64,000 nucleotides of DNA. Source: Clostridiales bacterium (GTDB lineage: Bacteria; Bacillota; Clostridia; Christensenellales; Aristaeellaceae). Both the position numbers and the translations under genes were made by a program. Below, piece after piece: positions 32,427 to 41,426 of this stretch. Location of the stretch: positions 1,860,001-1,924,000 of the forward strand of contig CP069419.1 of the NCBI GenBank assembly GCA_017569285.1, given 5' to 3'. The notes under the pieces are model-generated. The model ran no database searches. It saw nothing but the letters and a program-made list of their open reading frames with translations, and was not told where the DNA came from. Each line of letters opens with the position of its first letter. Positions within the stretch are counted from its first letter, which is position 1.

Positions 32427-33277
32427 AGAAGAACATTGAAACCTTTATAGGCTGCGACGCAGATTACGAAAGCGCGAAGATCGCGGTGTTCGGCGCACCC
32501 TTTGATTCCACCACCAGTTTCCGGCCCGGCGCGCGGTTCGGCTCTTCCGCCATCCGCCACGAAAGCTTCGGCCTGGAAACCTACAGCCCCTACCAGGATA
32601 AGGACCTGGCGGATATCCGGGTGTTTGACTGCGGGGACCTGGAGCTGTGCTTCGGCTCGGCGGAAGCGGCTCTGCGGGACATTGAGGAAAAGGCCGGGGA
32701 AATCCTGGCGGACGGCAAGCTGCCGTTCCTTATCGGCGGGGAGCATCTGGTGACCCTGGGCGCAGTGCGGGCGGCGGTCCGGAAATACCCGGACCTGCAC
32801 ATCATCCACTTTGATGCACACGCGGACCTGCGGGATGACTACCTGGGTGCGCAGCTCAGCCACGCCTGCGTGATGCGGCGGTGCCACGAGCTGACCGGCG
32901 ACGGGCGGATCCACCAGTTCTGCATCCGCAGCGGGGAGAAGGCGGAGTTCACCTTTGCCGCAGCGCATACGGACATACATAAGTTCACCTTTGACGGCCT
33001 GGAGGAGCTGGCCGGGAAACTGGCGGCGGAGAACACGCCGGTGTATCTGACGGTGGACCTGGACTGCCTGGATCCGTCCCTCTTCTGCGGAACGGGCACG
33101 CCGGAAGCCGGCGGCGTCCGGTTCACGGAGCTGCTGGAGGCAATCCTGGAAGTCAGCAAAACCAACATTGTGGGCGCGGACGTGAACGAACTGGCGCCCA
33201 TGCTGGACGCCAGCGGCGCGTCCACGGCGGCGGCCTGCAAAGTCGTGCGGGAAATGCTGCTGGCAATTTACAGATAA
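32423..33277 (+). CDS. speB: Agmatinase/ureohydrolase family enzyme
   Basis: The 284-residue arginase-fold enzyme has the manganese ligands in GGEHL, HFDAHADLRD and TVDLDCLDP. It removes urea from agmatine to give putrescine; in related operons similar enzymes act on N1-aminopropylagmatine or its carboxylated form, which the neighbouring genes would also allow. Coupled to speE by an ATGA overlap. Confidence 0.93.
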   Translation: MKKNIETFIGCDADYESAKIAVFGAPFDSTTSFRPGARFGSSAIRHESFGLETYSPYQDKDLADIRVFDCGDLELCFGSAEAALRDIEEKAGEILADGKLPFLIGGEHLVTLGAVRAAVRKYPDLHIIHFDAHADLRDDYLGAQLSHACVMRRCHELTGDGRIHQFCIRSGEKAEFTFAAAHTDIHKFTFDGLEELAGKLAAENTPVYLTVDLDCLDPSLFCGTGTPEAGGVRFTELLEAILEVSKTNIVGADVNELAPMLDASGASTAAACKVVREMLLAIYR

Positions 33278-33301
33278 GAACAGAAAACGGAGGATAAAGA
33301 T

Positions 33302-34561
33302 ATGAGCAGGGTACTGGTAATCGGATGCGGCGGGGTGGCCAGTGTGGCCATCCGGAAGTGCTGCCAGGCGGATGATGTGTTTACGGAGCTGTGCATTGCC
33401 AGCCGGACGAAGTCCAAGTGCGACGCGCTGGCGGCGTCCCTGGTGGGAAAGACGAAAACGAAAATCACCACCGCGCAGGTGGACGCGGACGACGTGGAAC
33501 AGCTGAAGGCGCTGATCAACGGTTATAAGCCGGACCTGGTGATGAACATCGCGCTGCCGTACCAGGATCTCACGATCATGGATGCGTGCCTGGCCTGCGG
33601 CGTGAACTATATGGATACCGCGAATTATGAGCCCGAGGATACGGACGATCCGGAATGGCGCGCCATCTATGAGAAACGGTGCAAAGAGAAGGGTTTCTCC
33701 GCCTATTTCGACTACAGCTGGCAGTGGGCGTACCGCGAAAAGTTTGAGCAGGCCGGCCTGACCGCCCTGCTGGGCTGCGGCTTTGACCCCGGCGTCACGC
33801 AGGCATACTGCGCCTATGCGAAGAAGCATGAGTTCGACACCATCGACACCATCGACATCCTGGACTGCAACGGCGGCGACCACGGCTATGCCTTCGCTAC
33901 CAACTTCAACCCGGAGGTTAACCTGCGGGAGGTGTCCGCGCCGGGCAGCTATATGGAAAACGGCAGATGGGTGGAAATCCCCGCGATGAGCATCAAGCGG
34001 GAATATGACTTCGAGGACGTGGGGCCGAAGGATATGTACCTGCTGCATCATGAGGAGATCGAGTCCCTGGCTGTGAACATCCCGGAGGTGAAGCGGATCC
34101 GCTTCTTCATGACCTTCGGGCAGAGCTACCTCACGCATATGCGCTGCCTGGAGAACGTGGGCATGCTTTCCACCACGCCCGTGAACTTCGAGGGCCATGA
34201 GATCGTGCCGATCAAATTCCTGAAGGCGCTGCTGCCAGATCCGGCCAGCCTGGGCCCGCGGACCCACGGCAAGACCAACATCGGCTGCATTTTCACCGGG
34301 AAAAAGGACGGGCAGGAAAAGAAATACTACATCTACAACGTCTGCGACCACCAGGAATGCTACCGCGAGGTGGAAAGCCAGGCGATCAGCTACACCACGG
34401 GTGTTCCGGCCATGTGCGGCGCGATGATGCTGCTGACGGGCAAGTGGAACAAGCCCGGTGTGTACACCGTGGAAGAGTTTGATCCCGATCCCTTCCTGGA
34501 CGCGCTGGACCGCTTCGGCCTGCCCCGCCGGGAGAACTGGAATCCGGTGCTGGTGGACTGA
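33302..34561 (+). CDS. Carboxynorspermidine/carboxyspermidine dehydrogenase (saccharopine dehydrogenase family)
   Basis: The 419-residue protein begins with the nucleotide-binding VLVIGCGGVASVAIRKC and continues with the family's SRTKSKCDAL, VNYMDTANYEPEDTDD and GCGFDPGVTQAY segments. It condenses putrescine (or agmatine) with aspartate semialdehyde to the carboxy polyamine using NADPH. The next gene, overlapping by 1 nt, encodes the matching decarboxylase, which fixes the function among saccharopine dehydrogenase relatives. Confidence 0.93.
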   Translation: MSRVLVIGCGGVASVAIRKCCQADDVFTELCIASRTKSKCDALAASLVGKTKTKITTAQVDADDVEQLKALINGYKPDLVMNIALPYQDLTIMDACLACGVNYMDTANYEPEDTDDPEWRAIYEKRCKEKGFSAYFDYSWQWAYREKFEQAGLTALLGCGFDPGVTQAYCAYAKKHEFDTIDTIDILDCNGGDHGYAFATNFNPEVNLREVSAPGSYMENGRWVEIPAMSIKREYDFEDVGPKDMYLLHHEEIESLAVNIPEVKRIRFFMTFGQSYLTHMRCLENVGMLSTTPVNFEGHEIVPIKFLKALLPDPASLGPRTHGKTNIGCIFTGKKDGQEKKYYIYNVCDHQECYREVESQAISYTTGVPAMCGAMMLLTGKWNKPGVYTVEEFDPDPFLDALDRFGLPRRENWNPVLVD

Positions 34562-35769
34562 TGGAAAACAAAGAAGTATTCAAAGGCCTGGCCGGCCGGA
34601 ACGCGCCGGCATGCTTCGCCCCGCTCCGGACGCCGTGCTATATTGTGGATGAGAAGCGCCTGGAGGAAAACGGGGAAATCCTGGCCGCGGTGGCGGAGCA
34701 TACCGGGTGTCGGATCCTGCTGGCCCAGAAGGCGTTTTCCAATTATGATTTCTATCCACTGCTGGCGCCGTACCTGGCGGGCACCGAGGCCAGCGGCCTG
34801 TATGAAGCCCGGCTGGGCGCGGAGGAAATGCCCGGGAAAGAGGTGCACGTTTTCTGCGCCGCCTACCGGGAGGACGAGTTTGAAGAACTGCTCCGGTATG
34901 CGGACCATATCGTGTTCAATTCCGTGAACCAGCTCCGGCAGTTCGGGAAAACGGCCCGGGAAGCCGGAAAGAGCGTCGGGCTCCGGATCAACCCGGAATG
35001 CTCCACCCAGGAAGGCCATGCGATCTATGATCCCTGCGCGCCGGGCAGCCGCCTGGGCGTCACGCGGGAAGTATGGAACCGGGAGATGACGGACGACCTG
35101 CTGAGCCTGCTGGACGGATTGCATTTCCACACCCTTTGTGAGCAGGACGCGGACGCGCTGGAAACTACCCTCGCGGCAGCGGAAATCCGCTTCGGCGACG
35201 TGCTGCCCCGGATGAAATGGCTGAACATGGGCGGCGGGCACCATATCACCCGGGAGGATTATGATATTCCCCGGCTGGAAAACCTGCTCCGCCGCACCCG
35301 GGAAAAGTGGAACCTGCAGGTATACCTGGAGCCCGGGGAAGCCGTGGCGCTGAACGCGGGATACCTGGTTGCCACCGTGCTGGACGTAACGGAAAACAGC
35401 GGTATCCGGACCGCGGTTCTGGATGCCAGCGCGGCCTGCCATATGCCGGATGTGATCGAAATGCCCTATACCCCGCCGCTGCTGAACGGGGAGGCGGAGG
35501 GCCCGGAGACCGGCCGGTTCCGGCTGGCCGGCCCGACCTGCCTGGCGGGTGACGTCATCGGGGAATACAGCCTGGATGCGGAACCCCGGCCGGGGGACCG
35601 CCTGGTGTTCGGCGATATGGCGATCTACACCACCTGCAAGAACAATACGTTCAACGGAATGCCCCTGCCGGACATCTATGCCATGAACCGGGACGGGGAA
35701 TTCACGAAGCTGACCGGATTTGGCTATGAAGATTTCAAAGGAAGGCTCGGCAGCGGAAAAAGGGAATAA
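34561..35769 (+). CDS. nspC: Carboxynorspermidine decarboxylase
   Basis: The 402-residue alanine-racemase-fold PLP enzyme decarboxylates carboxy(nor)spermidine to the polyamine. Visible marks: the N-terminal TPCYIVDEKRLEEN, AQKAFSNYDFYPLL with the PLP Lys, GLRINPECS, LHFHTLCEQ, and the C-terminal CLAGDVIGEY and FNGMPLPDIY segments. It is the last gene of the operon, starting inside the previous stop (TGATGG). Confidence 0.94.
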   Translation: MENKEVFKGLAGRNAPACFAPLRTPCYIVDEKRLEENGEILAAVAEHTGCRILLAQKAFSNYDFYPLLAPYLAGTEASGLYEARLGAEEMPGKEVHVFCAAYREDEFEELLRYADHIVFNSVNQLRQFGKTAREAGKSVGLRINPECSTQEGHAIYDPCAPGSRLGVTREVWNREMTDDLLSLLDGLHFHTLCEQDADALETTLAAAEIRFGDVLPRMKWLNMGGGHHITREDYDIPRLENLLRRTREKWNLQVYLEPGEAVALNAGYLVATVLDVTENSGIRTAVLDASAACHMPDVIEMPYTPPLLNGEAEGPETGRFRLAGPTCLAGDVIGEYSLDAEPRPGDRLVFGDMAIYTTCKNNTFNGMPLPDIYAMNRDGEFTKLTGFGYEDFKGRLGSGKRE

Positions 35770-35903
35770 ACCGGAAAGACACCGGCAGGCCGGATATCCA
35801 GGCGCCATGATTTATGATACAATCGGGTGGAAACGGAATCTGTGCCTGCCGGTTTTTGATATCCGGCGGAATACCGGATCCGGAGTATCCCGGAGGTTAT
35901 GAT

Positions 35904-36566
35904 ATGAAGTATTCGGATCTCAGCCATATCTGGAAGGAAATATATCAGGCGGAATGGGAGTCGGTATGCCGCGGCAGCAAAGCGATTGCCGCGATGATCA
36001 CGGATGAAAACGGGGAGATTATTTCGTCGGGCAGGAACCGGATTGCGGAACAGGACATCCTGAATCCGCGGGTCCTGCACGCGGAAGTCGAAGCGGTCCG
36101 CGGCCTGGATGTCGCGAAGTATCCGTTTGTCAAATCCTATACGCTGTACGCGGCGCTGGAACCGTGCCCGATGTGCCTCGGAACGCTGGTGATGGGCGGA
36201 ATCCGGAACCTGGTGGTCGGCGCCCGCGATGATCACGGCGGTGCGGTTGAGCTCCTGGAAAAAAGCGCGTTCCTGGCATCCAAGCATGTCCGGGTGACCT
36301 GGATGCCGCAGGAATACGGAGACGTCCAGCGGGGCCTGCAGGCTATCCGGGAGCTGCTGTTCAATGATGAACCGGACCGGCTTGCGAGGATGCTGGCCGA
36401 CTTTTCGGTTTATAACGGCCGGGGAGTCCGGGCGGCCCGGAAGATGGTGGAATCCGGAATGTTCCGGGAGAAAGAACCCCGGGATTATGATGCTTCGTTT
36501 GTTTTTGACCGCCTGTGTGAACTGATTGCGGAGGGAGATGCGGATGATGAACCGGGAAATCAATAA
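35904..36566 (+). CDS. Nucleoside/nucleotide deaminase family protein
   Basis: The 220-residue zinc deaminase has the motif HAEVEAV (about residues 46-52) with the zinc His and catalytic Glu and the PCPMCLG motif with two zinc Cys about 30 residues later. It is longer than TadA or guanine deaminase (about 155) because of a C-terminal extension of about 70 residues of unknown role. GGAGGT lies 6 nt before ATG 35904. Its end overlaps the Nudix gene by 23 nt, suggesting coupled translation and perhaps a common role in nucleotide clean-up. Confidence 0.88.
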   Translation: MKYSDLSHIWKEIYQAEWESVCRGSKAIAAMITDENGEIISSGRNRIAEQDILNPRVLHAEVEAVRGLDVAKYPFVKSYTLYAALEPCPMCLGTLVMGGIRNLVVGARDDHGGAVELLEKSAFLASKHVRVTWMPQEYGDVQRGLQAIRELLFNDEPDRLARMLADFSVYNGRGVRAARKMVESGMFREKEPRDYDASFVFDRLCELIAEGDADDEPGNQ

Positions 36567-37194
36567 GGAAAAGATCGAAACGCTGTATGAAAACCGGTTT
36601 CTGAAATGCTTTGACCTGCAGTACGCGGAGGGAAAGCATTATTATGTGGCTTCGCGGCGCGGGAAGGAAGACCTGGTCGCGAAGAAGGCGGACGATGAAT
36701 TTCGCTCCATGCTGCCGGATGCCGTCACCATTGCGGTGGTGCTGCACCTGCCGGGGAATGAGACGTGCCTGCTGATGTCCTATGAATACCGCTATCCGGT
36801 GGGGCAGTTCCTGCTCAGCCCGGTGGCCGGCCTGCTGGATCCGGAGGACCGCGCGGCGGAAGATCCCCTGGTGACCGCGGCGGTCCGGGAGATCCGGGAG
36901 GAGTGCGGCCTGCAGGTGAAGGATACCGACCGGGTGTATGTGCTTAACCCGTGTGCGTTCTCCACGCCCGGCATGACGGACGAGAGCAACGCCTTCCTGT
37001 GCGCCGAAATCACGCTGGACAGCCTGGACGGCCTGAACCAGAACGGCGCGGAGGGCTCCGAGCTGTTTGACGGCTTTGAGCTGCTGGATCGGGAGCAGAC
37101 CCTGGAAATTTTCCGGACCGGCCGGGACAAACACGGCAATTTCTTCTCGCTGGCCGCATGGATGGTGCTCGGCATCTTCCTGTCCCGGTTCTGA
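36544..37194 (+). CDS. Nudix hydrolase (ADP-sugar pyrophosphatase-like)
   Basis: The 216-residue protein has an N-terminal beta-domain and a Nudix box spread as GLLDPEDRAAEDP followed by AAVREIREECGL, with the catalytic REIREEC core. The long layout resembles NudF/ADP-ribose pyrophosphatases. The start is inside the end of the deaminase gene; ATG 36544 has GGAGGG 8 nt upstream, while ATG 36538 and a TTG at 36526 are alternatives. Confidence 0.88.
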   Translation: MMNREINKEKIETLYENRFLKCFDLQYAEGKHYYVASRRGKEDLVAKKADDEFRSMLPDAVTIAVVLHLPGNETCLLMSYEYRYPVGQFLLSPVAGLLDPEDRAAEDPLVTAAVREIREECGLQVKDTDRVYVLNPCAFSTPGMTDESNAFLCAEITLDSLDGLNQNGAEGSELFDGFELLDREQTLEIFRTGRDKHGNFFSLAAWMVLGIFLSRF

Positions 37195-37239
37195 TTCCGG
37201 GAAAGCGCATACAGATCGGGAAACAAGGGGATATGGAAG

Positions 37240-37983
37240 ATGGAAGCAATGGAAATCCGGGCGCTGGAGGAGATGGCGGCCAACGCCCATGTGGCACTGA
37301 ACGTGATGCAGTATGATGGGTGGCTGCTGCGGTTTTCCGCGGGACATACCAACCGGGCCAATTCGGTCAGCGTGCTGTATCCTTCTACAATCAATACTGA
37401 TGAAAAGATCGGATACTGCGAGCGGCAGTACCGCGCGCAAGGCCTGCCGTGCGTATTCAAGCTGACGGATGCGGACGGGGAACTCGGCGCGCTGCTGGAG
37501 AAGCGGGGATACGGGATCGTTACGCCGACCGATGTGATGATCCTGGACCAGCCGGAAATGGAAATGCCGGATGGGGAGATCACCTTCACTGACCTGCCGG
37601 CGGAGGAATGGCTCCGCGCTTATTTTGACTTCGAAGGGCTCACCGATCTGGCCCGGCGGGATATATTCCGCCGGATGCTGGAGAAGGTGCTGGTCCGGAC
37701 CCGCTATGCGGCCCTGAAGCTGGACGGCCGGATCATTGCCTGCGCCTCGTCCGCAGCGGAGCGGGGGTATGCGCTGCTGCAGAATATTGTGGTGGATCCG
37801 GAATACCGGGGCCGCGGTTTCGGCCGGACGATCTGCCGCGCGCTGCTTGCGGAGGCGGCGGGGGCCGGAACCGGGCATGCGTACCTGCAGGTGGTGCAGT
37901 CCAACATACCGGCCATGCGGCTGTATGAAAGCCTGGGATTCCGGAAGGTATATACCTACCGGTACCTGAAACAGGGGACCTGA
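37240..37983 (+). CDS. GNAT family N-acetyltransferase
   Basis: The 247-residue protein has an N-terminal domain of about 115 residues (with NVMQYDGWLLRFSAGHTNRANSV) that is typical of a larger GNAT subgroup, then the catalytic GNAT core LLQNIVVDPEYRGRGFGRTICRALL given here as strand, P-loop-like RGRGFG and helix, and the IPAMRLYESLGFRKVYTY end. It may belong to the same transcript as the deaminase and Nudix genes. Substrate unknown. Confidence 0.88.
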   Translation: MEAMEIRALEEMAANAHVALNVMQYDGWLLRFSAGHTNRANSVSVLYPSTINTDEKIGYCERQYRAQGLPCVFKLTDADGELGALLEKRGYGIVTPTDVMILDQPEMEMPDGEITFTDLPAEEWLRAYFDFEGLTDLARRDIFRRMLEKVLVRTRYAALKLDGRIIACASSAAERGYALLQNIVVDPEYRGRGFGRTICRALLAEAAGAGTGHAYLQVVQSNIPAMRLYESLGFRKVYTYRYLKQGT

Positions 37984-38061
37984 CTGCTGCACTGCAGAGG
38001 AATGAAAAATATTTCCATTAATTTGTATAAAACGGGGAATACAAAACAACGCTGCATCGTA

Positions 38062-38091
38062 TATAATAGCAGGGACGGACAAATGTCCCTG
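38062..38091 (+). promoter_or_regulatory. -10 box and hairpin upstream of the secreted SH3 protein gene
   Basis: A perfect TATAAT (38062-38067) is followed immediately by an inverted repeat CAGGGAC/GTCCCTG (38070-38091), 25 nt before the gene. No good -35 box is seen. The repeat could be an operator or a 5' stabilising hairpin. Confidence 0.5.
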
Positions 38092-38115
38092 ATGACCGAC
38101 TGAGGAGGAAGGAAA

Positions 38116-39672
38116 ATGATGAAGCGCTGTCTGTTGTTTGTTGTAATGACCGTGATTCTGCTGGCTGCCTGTGTCTGCACCGTGTACGCAGAGGAACAGC
38201 TTCCGGCGGAAATCCGTGATAGTCTGTCCGGTGTAACGATTACCGATGCCGATTATGTGGGCGGGAAAGCGGAAGAGAGCGCCTGGTTTGTGCTGGGCCG
38301 CACCGGAAACGGAACCAATACCCTGTACTGCTTCACCCTGAAGAACGGCAAATGGGCGAAAAGCTTTTCCACCAACAAGGCTGTTCCGCAGGGAAAGAAA
38401 GCGGTCAGTATCTATGTGATCGACCAGTACCAGGATGCCGCGACGGACAAAAAGGTCAAAGGCCCGGTGCTGATCATCAACCAGGAGGAGGAGCACGGCG
38501 AGTATTCCGATCTGATTACCGCTTACCAGCGTTCTTCCAAAGGGACCTGGAACCTGTTCCGGATCCTGGGTTATGCTGATTTCGAGAGCATGGAAATCGG
38601 CGACGGATATATCACCTATTACAAGGATCCGGATGAAGCACGCGTGAAGGGAACCGTCCGCGGGACGTTCCAGCGGGATCTCCGGTATATCAACCTGTCT
38701 TCCTTCCCGAAGACCTACAAGCAGGCCCAGCAGAAGCTGACCGTGGCGCCGGATATGCCCCGGGGATCCGAGCTGGAGGCGACCGAGGTCAAGTTCACGG
38801 GCGGAAAGAACTATGAGGTGTATTCCGCGCCGGATAAGAACTCCATCCGGGGCGGAAACGGCAAGGCCAAGGTTTCCACTAACGGCTGGATCCAGGTGTT
38901 CGGCCGGGAAGGCAGCTGGATCCTGATCCAGTACTCCATTGACAGCGACCATTACCGCTTCGGCTATATTGACGCGGCTTCCCTGCCGAAGAAGACCAGT
39001 GTGAGCAGCCTGGACTTCCACCGCATCAGCGCGATGGCCGGCACCCGCGTCAGCGTAACGGATGACCCGCTGTATTCCCGCAGTGTGCTGACCACCCTGG
39101 AGGCCGGAACGGAAATTACCTGGCTGGCCACCGTGGGCGACTGGGCATATATCGAAGGAGCGAATTATCGCGGCTTTATCCCGGTATCCGCAGTTGCCTT
39201 CCCGGAACCGGCGGGACAGGAGAACTTTGAAGTTTTCACGGGAAGCGACGGGGAAAAGTATGACCTCTTTGAGGTAAAGAAGCTTTTCTATGACGCGAAC
39301 CACAAGGTGTACGCGGTGTACGGCACCTATGAGCGGGTGGCGGAGGATGATGAATGCTACTACGGAAAGCTGGCGCAGGACGGCAGCTTCACCTATGTGC
39401 TTGCGCCGGATTTCACAGCGGACATGATGAATCCTGAAACGATGGATCCCCTGGATTCCAATTTACCGGTGAAAGATCTTTACGCGTGGTATATTGACGC
39501 GTATCTGGGAGGAGAAGCGCCGGCAAACGGCGAACTGGTCTTCCAGTGCGACATTCCGGCGGACCAGCTGGAAACCACGCAGGCGGACTTCTGGTTTGTC
39601 ACCACACGCATCCGCCTGAATGCCGCGAATGAAATTGAACACATGGAATACTATTACGTGCCGTGGAACTGA
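38116..39672 (+). CDS. Secreted protein with SH3b-type domains
   Basis: The 518-residue protein has a signal peptide (MMKRCLLFVVMTVILLAAC, ending VYA before EEQ). A Cys in the hydrophobic part does not form a clear lipobox. After an N-terminal domain of about 200 residues come two SH3b-like segments: KNYEVYSAPDKNS... GWIQVFGREGSWILIQY and ISAMAGTRVSVTDDPLYSR... WAYIEGANYRGFIPV. A C-terminal domain of about 130 residues has no recognisable motif. It is probably anchored to or loosely bound at the cell wall. GGAGGAAGG lies just before the ATG. Confidence 0.78.
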   Translation: MMKRCLLFVVMTVILLAACVCTVYAEEQLPAEIRDSLSGVTITDADYVGGKAEESAWFVLGRTGNGTNTLYCFTLKNGKWAKSFSTNKAVPQGKKAVSIYVIDQYQDAATDKKVKGPVLIINQEEEHGEYSDLITAYQRSSKGTWNLFRILGYADFESMEIGDGYITYYKDPDEARVKGTVRGTFQRDLRYINLSSFPKTYKQAQQKLTVAPDMPRGSELEATEVKFTGGKNYEVYSAPDKNSIRGGNGKAKVSTNGWIQVFGREGSWILIQYSIDSDHYRFGYIDAASLPKKTSVSSLDFHRISAMAGTRVSVTDDPLYSRSVLTTLEAGTEITWLATVGDWAYIEGANYRGFIPVSAVAFPEPAGQENFEVFTGSDGEKYDLFEVKKLFYDANHKVYAVYGTYERVAEDDECYYGKLAQDGSFTYVLAPDFTADMMNPETMDPLDSNLPVKDLYAWYIDAYLGGEAPANGELVFQCDIPADQLETTQADFWFVTTRIRLNAANEIEHMEYYYVPWN

Positions 39673-39720
39673 CAGGGATGATTCCGGATCAGTTTCCCGG
39701 CGGGAAGGATACCGGATCGG

Positions 39721-40440
39721 ATGAACAGGGAAGAACGGATTGCGCGCTATGAGCAGATGCTGGACCGGGCAGCCGCCGCGGCCCGGCAGATGGAGGAGGC
39801 GCGGGAAGCCTTTGAAAGCGTCCGGGGAGACCTGGCGGAGCTGGAAAAGTATTATACCGGCCCGGAATGGAAAGAAGACTTTGAAGCCGATGAAGCAGGA
39901 CTGCTGCCTCCCGGCCTGAAGCGCGGTGTACTGTCGGAGGACGGGATCAGCGATGTGCTGGACACCTTCCGGGAATTGCGGACCCGGCGGGTGCGGACGT
40001 CGGCCAAGGCGCTGGTGATCAAAGAAGGGCGGATGCTGGCCATTAAACTGCGGGACGCGGACGGCGTGTTCTATATCATGCCCGGCGGCGGACAGCACGC
40101 GGGCGAGCTGCTGCCGGACGCGGTGGAACGGGAGGTCGCGGAAGAGGCGGGCATCCGGGTGAAGGCCGGGGACGCCGTGCTGGTGATTGAAGGCGCGGAG
40201 GGTGAACCGGACCACCGGGTGGACATCGTCTTCCGGTGTGAGTATATCGGGCCGTGCGACGCTGAAGCCCAGTATGACTGGAACCAGATCGGCACCGAAT
40301 GGCTGCCGCTGGATACGCTGAACCGGGCGCCCCTGTATCCCTCAAAGCTGAGAAGGGCGATCATGAATCTGGCGCAGGGGAAGGGAAACCCGGTTTATCT
40401 CGGCAATGAGAATGCCGGCGATCCGGAAATAACGGACTGA
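39721..40440 (+). CDS. DUF4298-Nudix hydrolase fusion
   Basis: Residues 1 to about 88 match the DUF4298 pattern: a helical start (MNREERIARYEQMLDRAAAA), then ELEKYYTGPEWKEDFEADEAG and LKRGVLSEDGI. Residues about 95-235 form a Nudix domain with box GGGQHAGELLPDAVEREVAEEAG (core REVAEEAG). DUF4298 usually occurs as a separate small protein, so the joined form suggests that the helical domain guides or regulates the hydrolase. It lies 48 nt after the SH3 gene. Confidence 0.85.
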   Translation: MNREERIARYEQMLDRAAAAARQMEEAREAFESVRGDLAELEKYYTGPEWKEDFEADEAGLLPPGLKRGVLSEDGISDVLDTFRELRTRRVRTSAKALVIKEGRMLAIKLRDADGVFYIMPGGGQHAGELLPDAVEREVAEEAGIRVKAGDAVLVIEGAEGEPDHRVDIVFRCEYIGPCDAEAQYDWNQIGTEWLPLDTLNRAPLYPSKLRRAIMNLAQGKGNPVYLGNENAGDPEITD

Positions 40441-40447
40441 CCATTGC

Positions 40448-40474
40448 AAGGAGGCGGAAGCCTCCTTTTTCTTT
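40448..40474 (+). terminator. Intrinsic terminator
   Basis: AAGGAGGC-GGAA-GCCTCCTT (40448-40467) followed by a T-tract. Confidence 0.88.
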
Positions 40475-40489
40475 GCCCGGAAAACGTTT

Positions 40490-40526
40490 GTTCCCCTTTC
40501 TATTCAGGGAGTTCCATAGTAAAATG
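40490..40526 (+). promoter_or_regulatory. Promoter-like motif GTTCCCC-N22-GTAAAATG (copy 3)
   Basis: GTTCCCC (40490-40496) and GTAAAATG (40519-40526), 22 nt apart, 32 nt before the ATPase gene. Same arrangement as at 20862 and 25945, and all three copies are preceded by an A-rich GAAAA stretch. Confidence 0.65.
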
Positions 40527-40557
40527 ATTTATCAGAAGAAATGAAAGGGGGATCGGT

Positions 40558-41421
40558 TTGTACCTGAGCGCGTTTTACTTTCCGGGAGAAGAAGCAGAAT
40601 CTGATTTCATGTTCGGGCTGAAAACCACTTATGACCAGTCCGTTTATCCGTACGGCATCCTGCCGAAAGTCGGATTGAATGAAATCCTTTTCCGGCCGGT
40701 AACCATCCTCTACGGCGGGAACGGAAGCGGAAAAAGCACCGCCCTGAATGTGATTGCCGAAAAGCTGCGCCTTACGCGGAACAGCGCGTATAACCGCTCC
40801 CGCTTCTTTGAGAATTTTGTGGACCGTTGCTCGGTAACGCTGGAGGAAGCGGTTCCGAAAAACAGCCGCATCATTACCAGCGATGACGTTTTCGATATGA
40901 TGCTGGATATCCGTACCATCAATGAGGGCATCGACCGGAAACGCTCAGATCTTTCAGATGAATATTTCAGCCTGAAGCATGAGAAGTTTCAGCTCAAATC
41001 ACTGGACGACCTGGAACACCTGCAGAAGATCAACCAGGCAAGGAGCAAAACCCTGAGCCGGTTTGTGGCCAAAGAATCCGGGGACAGCATCCGGGAACGG
41101 TCCAACGGGGAAAACGCGCTGATATTCTTCCAGGGCAAGATTGAAATGGATACCCTCTGCCTGCTGGACGAACCGGAGAACAGCCTGAGCCCGGAGAACC
41201 AGATGATCCTCGCGGATTTCCTGATGGATTCCGTGCGGTACTGCGGCAACCAGCTGGTCATCAGCACCCATTCCCCGTTCCTGCTGGCGTTCCCGGGGGC
41301 GAAAATCATCAACCTGGATGATCATTCCCGGGTGGCGGACAGCTGGACGCAGCTGAAGAACCCGCGGGTTTACTATGAGTTTTTCAAAAAGCACGCAGAT
41401 GAGTTTGAACAGGAGCAGTAA
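40558..41421 (+). CDS. Stand-alone AAA/ABC-type ATPase
   Basis: The 287-residue protein has Walker A YGGNGSGKSTALN (about residues 54-66), an ABC-like signature ERSNGENAL, Walker B LCLLDEPENSLSP and the switch STHSPFLLA. It therefore belongs to the ABC-type ATPases related to SMC/OLD-like predicted ATP-binding proteins, without a membrane partner. A TTG start at 40558 is used: AAAGGGGG lies 6 nt upstream and it gives the full N-terminal strand. The radical SAM gene begins 5 nt after its stop, so the two are co-expressed. Confidence 0.85.
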   Translation: MYLSAFYFPGEEAESDFMFGLKTTYDQSVYPYGILPKVGLNEILFRPVTILYGGNGSGKSTALNVIAEKLRLTRNSAYNRSRFFENFVDRCSVTLEEAVPKNSRIITSDDVFDMMLDIRTINEGIDRKRSDLSDEYFSLKHEKFQLKSLDDLEHLQKINQARSKTLSRFVAKESGDSIRERSNGENALIFFQGKIEMDTLCLLDEPENSLSPENQMILADFLMDSVRYCGNQLVISTHSPFLLAFPGAKIINLDDHSRVADSWTQLKNPRVYYEFFKKHADEFEQEQ

Positions 41422-41426
41422 CGCAG

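Noticed and set aside
32390-34351. 653-codon minus-strand frame opposite speB and the dehydrogenase
   Set aside because: Antisense shadow of two well-recognised polyamine genes.
36361-39303. 980-codon minus-strand frame
   Set aside because: It runs antisense through the deaminase, Nudix, GNAT and SH3 genes, all of which have clear domains and ribosome sites. The translation shows no domain.
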